DNA of 17,535 nt from an uncultured Solirubrobacterales bacterium (GCA_937973575.1 CALJKH010000190.1:1-17535), one strand, 5' to 3'; positions 6,753 to 13,905 are shown, counted from the stretch's first letter. Numbers and translations: made by a program. The notes: generated by a model not told the origin, from the letters alone.

Positions 6753-9119
6753 ACCAAGCAGGCAGCAGTTAAGACCAACCCTCGTGCACTTGTCATAGGT
6801 GCCGTTGTTGCCTGCGTGGCGGCATTCGCTGTACCCGCTGCAGCATCAGCTGCGACGACAGCCCCCAAGGCCAACGCTAAGGCCACCTTCAAAACTGGTG
6901 GCAGCATCAACGAGGTCTGGATTACTGACGCCGCCCAAGGTGACGACCTCCTGCTTGTAAGCAAGTCAGGCAAGGTGCTCCAACACGGGGCAGCCGACAG
7001 CCTTGGCAGCAAGATCTTCCACGACGTGACAGCTGGCAAGGGCTACACAGTCCGCCTCTCAAAGAGCGGCAAGGTCTATGGCTCCTCTTCGATCGAGGTA
7101 CTCAAGCCGGGGCAGAACCCCAAGTCATCCTGGTACAGCCAGTTCCACCTTCACGCCGGTCTCAACTACGTGAAGATGCGCGACGGCGTTGAGCTCGCCA
7201 TGACTGTTCGTCTTCCATTCGGAGTCTCAACACTTGATCCAGCCAAGCAGTACGCGACCTACATCGAGTACTCGGGCTACCAGACCGCCGCACCGCACGA
7301 CTACCTCGCTGCTGTGCTTGGTGGCAATACGAACGATCCGCTGCTTCCATCCAGTTCAACCTCGGTGGGCGCTGTGATTGGACCACTGCTCAACTTCGTC
7401 ACCGTTTCAGTTCAGATGCGTGGCTCAGGTTGCTCAGGCGGTGCGTTCGACCTCTTCAACTACAACACCACTTACGACGGCTATGACGCCATCGAGACAG
7501 TGGCATCGCAGCCTTGGGTCAAGGGCCACAAGGTCGGCATGGGCGGCATTTCGTTCTCCGGCATCAGCCAGCTGTTCGTAGCCGGCACGCAGCCTCCACA
7601 CCTTGCAGCAATTACACCGCTGTCGGTAATGGACGACGTCTACACGGCCACCGGTTACCCAGGCGGCATCTTCAACAAGGGCTTTGCTCTTAGCTGGATT
7701 ACCGAGCGCCAGGACGATGCTCAGCCAGCCCCAGCAGGCGGCCAGGGTTGGGCCCGTTACCTTGCTGCCAACGATCCGGCTACAGGTAAGCCTCGTGACC
7801 AGCACTGCTTCGACAACCAGAAGCTGCGTCTCCAGACTCTCGACGCTGTGTCCCTCACTCAGACCAACCACTTCCGCATTCCATCGCTGTTTGATCAACG
7901 CGCCCCAGCAACTTGGGTCTCGAAGATCAAGGTTCCAGTCTTCTGGGTTGGCGCCTACAACGATGAGCAGACCGGCCCACACTGGACTGAGTCAATTGGT
8001 TCTCTGAAGAGCAACAAGAAGGTCTGGGTCACCATGCAGAACGGTGTCCACGTGGACTCACTTGGGCCAAGCACGATTACGCGCTGGGCTGAGTTCATGA
8101 ACCTCTACGTAGCTAACCGGATTCCGAAGGTCAGCGACCTAGTAATCAGCTACTCAGGGACTCTGTACCAGACGATTGCTGATGCACTCGCACTTCCAGT
8201 GCAGCAGTCACGATTCGCGAGCCTTGCCGATACGGCGACAAACCTGATCGCTGCTCGCAAGCAGTTTGAGGCGGATCCGAGGATCACGGTTCTGATGGAG
8301 AACGGCAACGCCATCTCCGGACATCCGGGTTCCATTGGCGCGTCTTGGAGCCTCGGATTCAACGCATGGCCGATCACTCAGACAGCTGCCACTCGCTACT
8401 ACTTCAACGCTGACGGCACTATGAACACCAGCACGCCGTCATCGGCTGGCTCCGTCTCATACGTGTCTGATCCATCAGCGCGTCCTGAAGACACCCTCGG
8501 TGGTGCGCCAGGCGATGCTTGGAAGGCACAGCCTCGTTACAACTGGACCCCAGTTGCCTCAGGTAAGGGCCTTGGCTTCATCACGCCAGCGCTGGCAACC
8601 AACAAGGTTCTTGTTGGCCCAGGCAGCATTGACCTCTACCTGAAGTCGAGCGCCGCTGACACTGACCTTCAGGCGACGATCTCTGAGGTTCGCCCTGACG
8701 GTAAGGAGACATACATCCAGACGGGTTGGCTGCGTGCTTCGATGCGCACGCTGAATGCTGCGAAGTCAAGTGCGCTTGACCCATTCCCGACTTACCTCCA
8801 GAAGGATGCGAGCAACCTGCCAAGCGGGAGCTACACGCTCGTGCGGGTACCGCTTCCGAGCTTCAGCCACGCGTTCCGCGCTGGGTCGAAGATCCGAATC
8901 ACGATCACAGCACCAGGTGGCGATCGCCCAAGCTGGCAGTTTGATTCGCTTTCCAACGGAGAGACAAACACCCTCTCGCTCGGTGGGGCACAGCCATCGT
9001 CGGTCAACCTTCCGTTCATCACGGGAGCTGTCGTTCCGTCGAACAAGCCACTGCCTGGCCCAACAGCACTTCGTGGTCAGCCAAGCCGCGATTACGTAGC
9101 GGCCAGCAACGGCGGCTAG
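6750..9119 (+). CDS. Secreted CocE/NonD-family serine hydrolase (X-Pro dipeptidyl-peptidase fold)
   Basis: The product has 789 residues with a Sec signal peptide (residues 1-34, cleavage near ASA). A small beta domain (about 38-128) precedes the alpha/beta-hydrolase core. Core motifs: the H-L-H-A-G-L-N-Y-V-K-M-R-D-G-V-E-L-A-M-T-V-R-L-P entry, an S-V-Q-M-R-G-S-G-x-S-G-G strand, the nucleophile elbow G-I-S-F-S-G (Ser268), the acid in GAYND (Asp405) and the base in NGVHVDS (His434). The C-terminal third is the jelly-roll typical of this family (SIDLYLKSSAADTDLQATISEVRPDG). Relatives hydrolyse ester or amide bonds (cocaine esterase, glutaryl-acylase, X-Pro peptidases), so the substrate cannot be read from sequence. 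It is longer than the roughly 570 residues of CocE because of the added N domain and core insertions. It is monocistronic, between two terminators. Confidence 0.9.
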   Translation: MTKQAAVKTNPRALVIGAVVACVAAFAVPAAASAATTAPKANAKATFKTGGSINEVWITDAAQGDDLLLVSKSGKVLQHGAADSLGSKIFHDVTAGKGYTVRLSKSGKVYGSSSIEVLKPGQNPKSSWYSQFHLHAGLNYVKMRDGVELAMTVRLPFGVSTLDPAKQYATYIEYSGYQTAAPHDYLAAVLGGNTNDPLLPSSSTSVGAVIGPLLNFVTVSVQMRGSGCSGGAFDLFNYNTTYDGYDAIETVASQPWVKGHKVGMGGISFSGISQLFVAGTQPPHLAAITPLSVMDDVYTATGYPGGIFNKGFALSWITERQDDAQPAPAGGQGWARYLAANDPATGKPRDQHCFDNQKLRLQTLDAVSLTQTNHFRIPSLFDQRAPATWVSKIKVPVFWVGAYNDEQTGPHWTESIGSLKSNKKVWVTMQNGVHVDSLGPSTITRWAEFMNLYVANRIPKVSDLVISYSGTLYQTIADALALPVQQSRFASLADTATNLIAARKQFEADPRITVLMENGNAISGHPGSIGASWSLGFNAWPITQTAATRYYFNADGTMNTSTPSSAGSVSYVSDPSARPEDTLGGAPGDAWKAQPRYNWTPVASGKGLGFITPALATNKVLVGPGSIDLYLKSSAADTDLQATISEVRPDGKETYIQTGWLRASMRTLNAAKSSALDPFPTYLQKDASNLPSGSYTLVRVPLPSFSHAFRAGSKIRITITAPGGDRPSWQFDSLSNGETNTLSLGGAQPSSVNLPFITGAVVPSNKPLPGPTALRGQPSRDYVAASNGG

Positions 9120-9144
9120 TCCGGTTAATACCGGGGTCAACTGC

Positions 9145-9176
9145 ACGGCGGGGGCTTAGGCTCCCGCCGTTTTTTG
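9145..9176 (+). terminator. Intrinsic terminator of the CocE-type hydrolase gene
   Basis: ACGGCGGG (9145-9152) pairs with CCCGCCGT (9163-9170). The stem extends inward by a G-U and two G-C pairs to a TTAG loop, and six T residues (9170-9175) follow. It lies 26 bases after the stop codon. Confidence 0.92.
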
Positions 9177-9189
9177 TTTCCTGGGCCGA

Positions 9190-9573
9190 CTACCAGACGC
9201 GTTCGACGCCGTAGGTGTCAAAGACTTCGTCTGAACTTAGGATTGGTAGGCCTTCGAGCTTTGCCTGAGCGGCAAGCATTCGGTCGAATGGGTCCTTGTG
9301 GTCTGGGATCTTGCGGAGGTTTCGTGATTCCCAACCGTGCTCGCAAGTCACCTCGAGAGTGGACATTCCCTGGCTCTTGATCATTTCGATGGGGTCCCCG
9401 GGGAGTCGAAGCTTTCCTGTCGCTGACTTGATCGCCATCTCCCACAGGGAGGCTGCGCTGACGATGATTCGCTGGTCTCGCGACTCGAGCAGGCTGCGGA
9501 CCTGATCACTCAACCGAGGACTGTCTTCGGTAAACCAAATGAACGCGTGGGTGTCAAGCAGCCATCCGTTCAC
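9190..9573 (-). CDS. PIN-domain toxin of a type II toxin-antitoxin pair (VapC-like ribonuclease)
   Basis: The product has 127 residues, the usual size for a VapC toxin. PIN acidic residues are present in order: Asp7 in LLDTHAFIW, Glu45 in SLWEMAIK, Asp94/Asp97 in HKDPFDRML and Asp115 in SSDEVF. LLDTHAFIW together with HKDPFDR is typical of the Phd-associated PIN subgroup. Such proteins are Mg-dependent ribonucleases that cleave tRNA or other RNA; the target is not predictable here. The start is GTG (9571-9573), overlapping the antitoxin stop in GTGA, with GAGGA seven bases upstream inside the antitoxin gene. It looks intact and active. Confidence 0.92.
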   Translation of the reverse strand: MNGWLLDTHAFIWFTEDSPRLSDQVRSLLESRDQRIIVSAASLWEMAIKSATGKLRLPGDPIEMIKSQGMSTLEVTCEHGWESRNLRKIPDHKDPFDRMLAAQAKLEGLPILSSDEVFDTYGVERVW

Positions 9574-9803
9574 CGATAGTCCTCGAATTCGTCAAGAGGT
9601 TCATCGAAGTCTGGGGAGATCCAGATCTTGCCCTTCCAAGTGCCCAACTGCCGCTTGCCTGCGGGAGGCGAGTAGGCGACGATCTTGGCGATCGGCGTGT
9701 TGCCGCGTTGAACGACAACCTCGTCGCCGCCTTCCACGGCTGCAAGGAGGCGGGAGAGGTTTGTCTTTGCCTCGTGGATTTTGACGTAGTGCACTTTGCC
9801 CAT
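9570..9803 (-). CDS. Phd/YefM-type antitoxin
   Basis: The product has 77 residues. The N-terminal Phd fold is clear: VKIHEAKTNLSRLLAAVEGGDEVVVQRG then P-I-A-K-I-V (about residues 7-44), which forms the DNA-binding dimer in this family. The acidic, Asp/Phe-rich C terminus (SPDFDEPLDEFEDYR) is the expected toxin-wrapping segment. The gene precedes and overlaps the PIN toxin gene by four bases, the standard antitoxin-first order. It is probably autoregulated through the inverted repeat just upstream. Confidence 0.92.
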   Translation of the reverse strand: MGKVHYVKIHEAKTNLSRLLAAVEGGDEVVVQRGNTPIAKIVAYSPPAGKRQLGTWKGKIWISPDFDEPLDEFEDYR

Positions 9804-9838
9804 GCTGGCAGGTTAGTCCACTTAGTTTACTAAGGCAA
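9801..9838 (-). promoter_or_regulatory. Leaderless toxin-antitoxin promoter with embedded operator
   Basis: Read on the minus strand: TTGCCT (-35, 9833-9838), a 17-base spacer, TAACCT (-10, 9810-9815), then six bases to the antitoxin ATG. Transcription would therefore begin at about the A of the ATG. There is no Shine-Dalgarno sequence. The spacer contains a perfect inverted repeat, CTTAGT-TT-ACTAAG (9821-9834), well placed for repression by the antitoxin or the toxin-antitoxin complex. Hexamers were matched by eye. Confidence 0.6.
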
Positions 9839-9882
9839 GTCTCGATGGAAAGAGTCTCTCCGGAGATTTGACGCAGGCGGCT

Positions 9883-10317
9883 TTAGTCTTCGACTGGGCC
9901 ACCGGCACGGCTGCCGATGTCGTCGTCGGCCGGTGCGCGACCGTCGCGGCCTACATAGCCGCCTTGAGCGCCGAAGATCACATAGGTGGCTTCAGCTTCC
10001 GTCTTGTTGACGATCCGGCGCGGGGTTTCAGCATCAACGCGGAGGAATGACCCAGTGCCGACCTCGACCGTCTCGTCGGGCTCGTCGCCATCGCCAAATT
10101 CAAATACCAGCTCGCCGGAGTGCACAAAGTAGACCTCTTCCTGGCGCTCATGCCAGTGGATGCCTGTCTGCCAGCGTGGGGGAAGGACGATCGTGTTAAC
10201 GCCCATCTCCTTCACGTCAATCTCCGCGCGCACCTTGCGGAAGCCAGGGCCTTCGCCCATTGAGTCAATGTTGGTTGCGCCCCATCCGTTTCCGATGATT
10301 GTTTCGTTTAGTGGCAT
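9883..10317 (-). CDS. Small single-domain cupin protein
   Basis: The product has 144 residues. Cupin motif 1 is clear (TGIHWHERQEEVYFVHSGE, with His54, His56, Glu60). Motif 2 reads T-P-R-R-I-V-N at about 98-104, where Arg stands in place of the usual metal-binding His. The fold is a small beta barrel; function may be sensing, sugar or small-ligand binding, or weak metal enzymology, and cannot be assigned. I chose the ATG at 10317 because AAAGGA lies upstream and a good -10 (TAGAAT, 10364-10369 on the minus strand) falls between it and the upstream ATG at 10401, which would leave that ATG outside the transcript. It is divergent from the LuxR-type regulator gene. The tail (about 125-144) is Asp/Gly-rich and looks disordered. 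Confidence 0.85.
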   Translation of the reverse strand: MPLNETIIGNGWGATNIDSMGEGPGFRKVRAEIDVKEMGVNTIVLPPRWQTGIHWHERQEEVYFVHSGELVFEFGDGDEPDETVEVGTGSFLRVDAETPRRIVNKTEAEATYVIFGAQGGYVGRDGRAPADDDIGSRAGGPVED

Positions 10318-10363
10318 GTGGTGGGGTCCTTTCGAGGGGTGCGTGTACTGCGGGGTAACGATC

Positions 10364-10369
10364 ATTCTA
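10364..10369 (-). promoter_or_regulatory. Candidate -10 box of the cupin gene
   Basis: TAGAAT on the minus strand lies 46 bases before the chosen ATG. No good -35 is seen 16-18 bases further upstream. Confidence 0.35.
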
Positions 10370-10438
10370 GTCGCCACGGCTATGTAAGCCGGATTCGACA
10401 TTTCGGAAAACTACCTGCCGATGACCAAAACTAGGTTC

Positions 10439-10476
10439 TAATGTAGTTACTACCTTGAACCGGGAAAGAGGTAACA
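10439..10476 (+). promoter_or_regulatory. Palindrome, weak -10 and ribosome binding site before the LuxR-type gene
   Basis: TAATGT (10439-10444) is a possible -10. It overlaps the palindrome GTAGT-T-ACTAC (10443-10453), a candidate operator, possibly for autoregulation. AAAGAGG then precedes the ATG at 10477 by six bases. The ribosome binding site is good; the promoter hexamers are weak. Confidence 0.4.
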
Positions 10477-11148
10477 ATGATTGAAGAATCAGCTGAAACA
10501 AATGTAAGCGTCGTCATCTTCACCTACGCTCGGATTCCGTTGGACGGCACCACGACTTGCCTAAACGCAACGGGCGAGATCACCGTCGTAGCCGGCTCCA
10601 CATCCAAAGAGGATGTCCACCGATACCTGCGCGGACACAAGCCCGACGTCTATCTCAAGATGCCACCACCAAGCGTTCCAGAGATCGCAAGCGACGTGCA
10701 GGATGCAGTTGAGTTCCTCGCCGAAGAGAGCCCAGACACGCAGCTTGTGGTCGTTAGCTACTCAAATAATCCCGAGGCTGCCCGGCTCGCTTTGCGGGCA
10801 GGTGCGCACGGCTACGTGATGATCACCGAAGGCATGTCAATCCTCGCCGAGGCAATCAAGTCAGCAGCCCGTGGTGAGATCTACGTCAATCCGCGCCTTC
10901 TAACCGATGTGGCAATGCTTGGCGACGGCTACCTTGATGGCTTGACTCCACGCGAGCGCGAGGTTCTTGGCTTGCTTGCACTCGGCTACTCGAACGCGGA
11001 GGCGGCAGCGGCGATGTTCCTCTCAACTAGGACGATCGAGTCTTACCGCGCGAGTCTCTACGAGAAGCTCGGCATCCAGACCCGTCGGGAGGTAGTCGAG
11101 TACGCCATGCAGCACGACCTCATCCCAAGCGGAGCTAATGCGGACTAG
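10477..11148 (+). CDS. LuxR/NarL-type transcription regulator with degenerate receiver domain
   Basis: The product has 223 residues. The C-terminal LuxR helix-turn-helix is canonical (about 155-215: LTPREREVLGLLALGYSNAE then STRTIESYRASLYEKLGI). The N-terminal half (about 8-145) follows the NarL receiver pattern (SVVIF strand, HKPDVYL strand, TQLVVVSYS strand, ALRAGAHGYV, LAEAIKSAARGEIYVNP). However, the acidic pair after strand 1 is replaced (IFTYAR), the phosphoacceptor Asp is absent (DVYLKMPPP), and the conserved Lys after GY is missing (GYVMITEG). It should therefore not respond to phosphorylation and may bind a ligand or act constitutively. No sensor kinase gene is nearby. It is divergent from the cupin gene and convergent on the GST gene. 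The regulated genes are unknown. Confidence 0.9.
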   Translation: MIEESAETNVSVVIFTYARIPLDGTTTCLNATGEITVVAGSTSKEDVHRYLRGHKPDVYLKMPPPSVPEIASDVQDAVEFLAEESPDTQLVVVSYSNNPEAARLALRAGAHGYVMITEGMSILAEAIKSAARGEIYVNPRLLTDVAMLGDGYLDGLTPREREVLGLLALGYSNAEAAAAMFLSTRTIESYRASLYEKLGIQTRREVVEYAMQHDLIPSGANAD

Positions 11149-12386
11149 ATAGAAGCTGGAAGGTGGGGCTCTTGAGCCTCACCCCAGGCTTCAACATTGT
11201 TGCTGCGCTTCAAACGACGGCGTGCCTTGAGATCGAGCAGGACTTCAAGGCCGGCTGCGCTGAGAATCTCGCGCACTTGAGCTTGGCCCTCTGGGGTGAG
11301 GGCTTCGAACGCCCCCTGGATCTTCTGAAGGTGAAGGATTCGGTACGGGATGGCATGGGTTGTGATCTCATGCCCGTGCCAATTCCAAGTGACCATGCCC
11401 AATGAACGCTTCGATGCCTTACCTCCGACGACTTCGCCTTCGGCCGTATCTGGATTCTCGGCAAGGTATTCGTCCACAAACCTCACGTGGGCGACGGCCT
11501 CGTCAGCGATCTCGCTGCCCACGTATGCGAGTAGATCGATCAGGGTTGAAGGGAGGTTGTCGCCGTCAAACAATTCGGTGGACACCTTGCCGTACTGGCC
11601 TGTGCCAGCGATCGGGACGAGCATCCGCTCAGTCCAACTCCACACTGGCCAAGCATCACGCTTCATGATCGCTGAGGGGTAAGGATCACGGCTCAAGTGG
11701 GCATACAGCGGCCCCATCAGCGCAAAGTCGCCCCTGGTTGGCCTGCCGCCAAGCAGGTATGGCGCCTCTTCAAGGTGGGCGGAGAACAGTGCTAGGAACT
11801 CTGCGTAGCACCGTTCAATTTCAGGGATCGTGTCGGGATTAACCCCGAAGTCCACAGTCAGCTTGCGCATCTGGTTGCCGGCAAACTCTGCGATCTGCGC
11901 GCGTGCCTCAGTCTCGCTTGTGCCCGCATCGGCCTCGGCATCAAGGTTGGTTGAGCCAAAGGCGTTGGTGCCGCCGGGCAGCACAAGACCGCGGCCAAAG
12001 TCCTCCAGTACGAACGGCATGTTGTCGTCGTCGAAGTTCCAGCGGAAGTGAAGTGCTGGGCGCATCAGGCCCTCGCTTCCGAACATGCTGAATACGCGGG
12101 ACAGAACTGACAGAACACCTTCGCTCGGGTCGGCTGAGCGCTCGGGTGCCACCTGCGCGTCGAGGTGATCAATGACGTCTTCGGTGTCTTGGATCAGATG
12201 CCCGTCTGCCGTCCTGAAAACAGGGATCACCCAGCGGCTTATCTCCGGGACAACCTGCTCGATGTAGCTGGGGTCGCCGGGCGGAGTTTCGACGTAGTCG
12301 ATGCCCTGCTTGAGCAGGTACGACCGCGCCTTGCTCGAGTAGAGCGAGGACCGCATCGCGTAGAGGACAGGCAGATCAGATGACAT
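11145..12386 (-). CDS. Large glutathione S-transferase-like protein
   Basis: The product has 413 residues, about twice a normal GST. Residues about 5-80 form the thioredoxin-like GST N domain: PVLYAMRSSLYSSKARSYLLKQGIDY, the cis-Pro loop W-V-I-P-V-F (Pro55) and I-Q-D-T-E-D-V-I-D-H-L-D, the segment that usually holds the glutathione gamma-glutamyl group. An alpha-helical GST C domain follows (LLGGRPTRGDFALMGPLYAHL, about 212-232), then a long extra C-terminal region. No classic catalytic Tyr or Cys is obvious; Ser13/Ser14 are candidates. I chose the ATG at 12386 over the adjacent in-frame TTG. It starts 18 bases after the secreted-protein gene, so they are probably cotranscribed. Glutathione use is uncertain because many actinobacteria lack glutathione. 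Confidence 0.82.
   Translation of the reverse strand: MSSDLPVLYAMRSSLYSSKARSYLLKQGIDYVETPPGDPSYIEQVVPEISRWVIPVFRTADGHLIQDTEDVIDHLDAQVAPERSADPSEGVLSVLSRVFSMFGSEGLMRPALHFRWNFDDDNMPFVLEDFGRGLVLPGGTNAFGSTNLDAEADAGTSETEARAQIAEFAGNQMRKLTVDFGVNPDTIPEIERCYAEFLALFSAHLEEAPYLLGGRPTRGDFALMGPLYAHLSRDPYPSAIMKRDAWPVWSWTERMLVPIAGTGQYGKVSTELFDGDNLPSTLIDLLAYVGSEIADEAVAHVRFVDEYLAENPDTAEGEVVGGKASKRSLGMVTWNWHGHEITTHAIPYRILHLQKIQGAFEALTPEGQAQVREILSAAGLEVLLDLKARRRLKRSNNVEAWGEAQEPHLPASI
11152..11192 (+). terminator. Large hairpin between convergent genes, candidate bidirectional terminator
   Basis: GGTGGGGCTC (11162-11171) pairs with GAGCCTCACC (11174-11183) with one G-U pair. After an AA bulge the stem continues between 11152-11159 and 11184-11192 with one bulged base. 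It begins four bases after the regulator stop and lies inside the last codons of the GST gene. There is no T tract, so termination is likely but not certain. Confidence 0.45.
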
Positions 12387-12404
12387 CAAAATCTGCCTTG
12401 CTTC

Positions 12405-13130
12405 TTATGGGAGAAGCGAGTAAGTGTTCTTCAGGTTGTCCTGAACAACAGTCATCGTGCCTGGGGCGACAATTGTCAACTGCTTTGTGAGCTTGACTGC
12501 CCTGTACTTCCATCCTGTTGGGAGGACAAGCAGAGGCTTCTTGCCGGAGGCCAGAGTGTTAAGCGACTTCTCTGTGACCTTGGCGCTGATCAAGCTGGTG
12601 AAAGCCTGCATGCCGTACTTCTTGCCGCTCGGCGAGATCAGCTCGCGCAGGTAAGTGCCCTTGTCGTAGATCCAAGTGCTTGTCCGCTGCACTGTGAGCT
12701 CAACGAATGGAGACGGGGCAGCATTTAGGTCGAGCACTGCTGCTTGGCGCATGGTGATGTCGCCAAAGGACTTGACGTCTGAGCTGAGAACGCCACCGAT
12801 GCGGTTGAACACCCACCAACGTGGTCCGTTGACTGAGATTTGGTCCATTGAGTTTGCAGTCGTCAGGCCGCTAAGCGAGGACGCAGTGGTTGTGGCGCGC
12901 CACGCTGCGGTTGGGCAGTCGTTGAGTCCGAAGGTGTTCCAAACCTGAATGTGGAGGAGGGGAGCGCTTGGCTGGACCTTGACGAGCATCAGCTCGCAGT
13001 AGCGCTTGCCGTAGGCACCCTTCTGGATCGTGTAGCTCGGAGTAGTGGCTGATGCCGGCATGGCGGCAACGAGCCCAACAACGGCTGCGACTGTGGCTAC
13101 GGATGCGAACTTCTTAGCAGTGCGATTCAT
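12405..13130 (-). CDS. Secreted protein of unrecognised family
   Basis: The product has 241 residues with a Sec signal peptide (1-28, cleavage after MPASA). The mature part has two Cys (45 and 72), a striking N-G-P-R-W-W-V-F-N-R-I-G-G motif at about 101-113, and a C-terminal half rich in short beta segments (WIYDKGTYLRELISPSGKKY, LLVLPTGWKYRAVKL, MTVVQDNLKNTYSLLP). I have an impression of similar uncharacterised bacterial proteins with this W-W-V-x-N-R-I-G-G and L-P-x-G-W-x-Y layout but can attach no function. The ATG at 13130 has GGGAGAG six bases upstream; an in-frame TTG at 13154 lacks this. It has its own promoter and is first in a two-gene unit with the GST-like gene. Confidence 0.85.
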   Translation of the reverse strand: MNRTAKKFASVATVAAVVGLVAAMPASATTPSYTIQKGAYGKRYCELMLVKVQPSAPLLHIQVWNTFGLNDCPTAAWRATTTASSLSGLTTANSMDQISVNGPRWWVFNRIGGVLSSDVKSFGDITMRQAAVLDLNAAPSPFVELTVQRTSTWIYDKGTYLRELISPSGKKYGMQAFTSLISAKVTEKSLNTLASGKKPLLVLPTGWKYRAVKLTKQLTIVAPGTMTVVQDNLKNTYSLLP

Positions 13131-13173
13131 GTCTCTCCCTTGTTTGAGGCGCAAGCCTCAGTCTCCACTAAGA

Positions 13174-13202
13174 AGATTACACCGATTGTGACGCGTTGTC
13201 AC
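13174..13202 (-). promoter_or_regulatory. Promoter of the secreted-protein/GST-like unit
   Basis: On the minus strand: GTGACA (-35, 13197-13202, five of six to TTGACA), a 17-base spacer, TAATCT (-10, 13174-13179). The start would fall about 38 bases before the ATG at 13130. An inverted repeat, GTGAC...GTCAC (13188-13202), overlaps the -35 and could be a regulator site. Confidence 0.6.
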
Positions 13203-13206
13203 GCTG

Positions 13207-13878
13207 CTAGAAGGAAACATCCTCGCTTAAGGCCTCAAGCACGCCCGGGTACATCCGCTGCTTGATCGTGGCCAGCGTCCCGCGGTCCTTGCTGGTGAGG
13301 GCTTGGGCACGAGCAATAGCTGCTGGCAGCACCTGCTCATCTGGCACGGCTTCGTTAATGAAGCCCGCAGCGAGTGCTTCCTCAGCGCTAAACCTGCGAC
13401 CGGTGAGCATTACCTCGTAGGCGGCCGCCGCTGTCAGCTTGGCTTGGACTAGCTGGGCCATACCGTTGGTGAAGGGAATGTTGATATCGACCTCAGGGAG
13501 GCAGAAGAACCCGCGGTCGGTGCGCATGACGATCTGGTCACATGCGAGAGCGAGCATCCCGCCGCCAGCAAAGGCGTGGCCGTTGACTGCTGCCACGGTT
13601 GCCACCGGGAAGCTCAGCAACCGCTTGTAGAGGGCTTGAAGTCCGTTGGCAACAAGCGATGGGCCGCCCTGTTCTGCGTTGGCCATCATCCAGTCGAGGT
13701 CGAGCCCGTTGGAGAAGAACTTGTCCTGGCCGGTAAGGACGACTGCGGCCGGGCCTTCGCTGGCCTCGACTTCGCTGAGCGCCTTGTCGAACGCATCCAG
13801 CATCGTCGGATTGAAGCGGTTTTCCTCCGCGACCATCGTCAGGACGAACACGTCCTCGTTGCGCGTGACTTCAATCAT
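13207..13878 (-). CDS. Crotonase-family enoyl-CoA hydratase/isomerase
   Basis: The product has 223 residues, slightly short for the family. Crotonase hallmarks: FFSNGLDLDW (residues 54-63, first oxyanion-hole segment) and AVNGHAFAGGGMLALACD (97-114, second oxyanion-hole segment around Gly105/106). DRGFFCLPEVDINIPF follows, placing a candidate catalytic Glu129. The SNG-x-D-L-x-W and RGFF-x-x-P-E-x-D pattern resembles delta3,delta2-enoyl-CoA isomerases more than hydratases, since the usual first hydratase Glu is not evident. The likely role is moving double bonds during degradation of unsaturated fatty acids, in the cytoplasm. AGGAG precedes the ATG at 13878. It lies 27 bases downstream of the lipase gene, probably in the same transcript. 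Confidence 0.88.
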   Translation of the reverse strand: MIEVTRNEDVFVLTMVAEENRFNPTMLDAFDKALSEVEASEGPAAVVLTGQDKFFSNGLDLDWMMANAEQGGPSLVANGLQALYKRLLSFPVATVAAVNGHAFAGGGMLALACDQIVMRTDRGFFCLPEVDINIPFTNGMAQLVQAKLTAAAAYEVMLTGRRFSAEEALAAGFINEAVPDEQVLPAAIARAQALTSKDRGTLATIKQRMYPGVLEALSEDVSF

Positions 13879-13905
13879 CTTGACTCCTAGAAGGTCGGGG
13901 TGCGG

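Noticed and set aside
6738..6770. Arg-Arg near the N terminus of the CocE-type hydrolase as a Tat signal
   Set aside because: The pair occurs only if the earlier ATG is used, and the consensus S-R-R-x-F-L-K is not present.
10318..10401. Upstream ATG of the cupin gene at 10401
   Set aside because: A good -10 (TAGAAT) lies downstream of it, and AAAGGA precedes the ATG at 10317.
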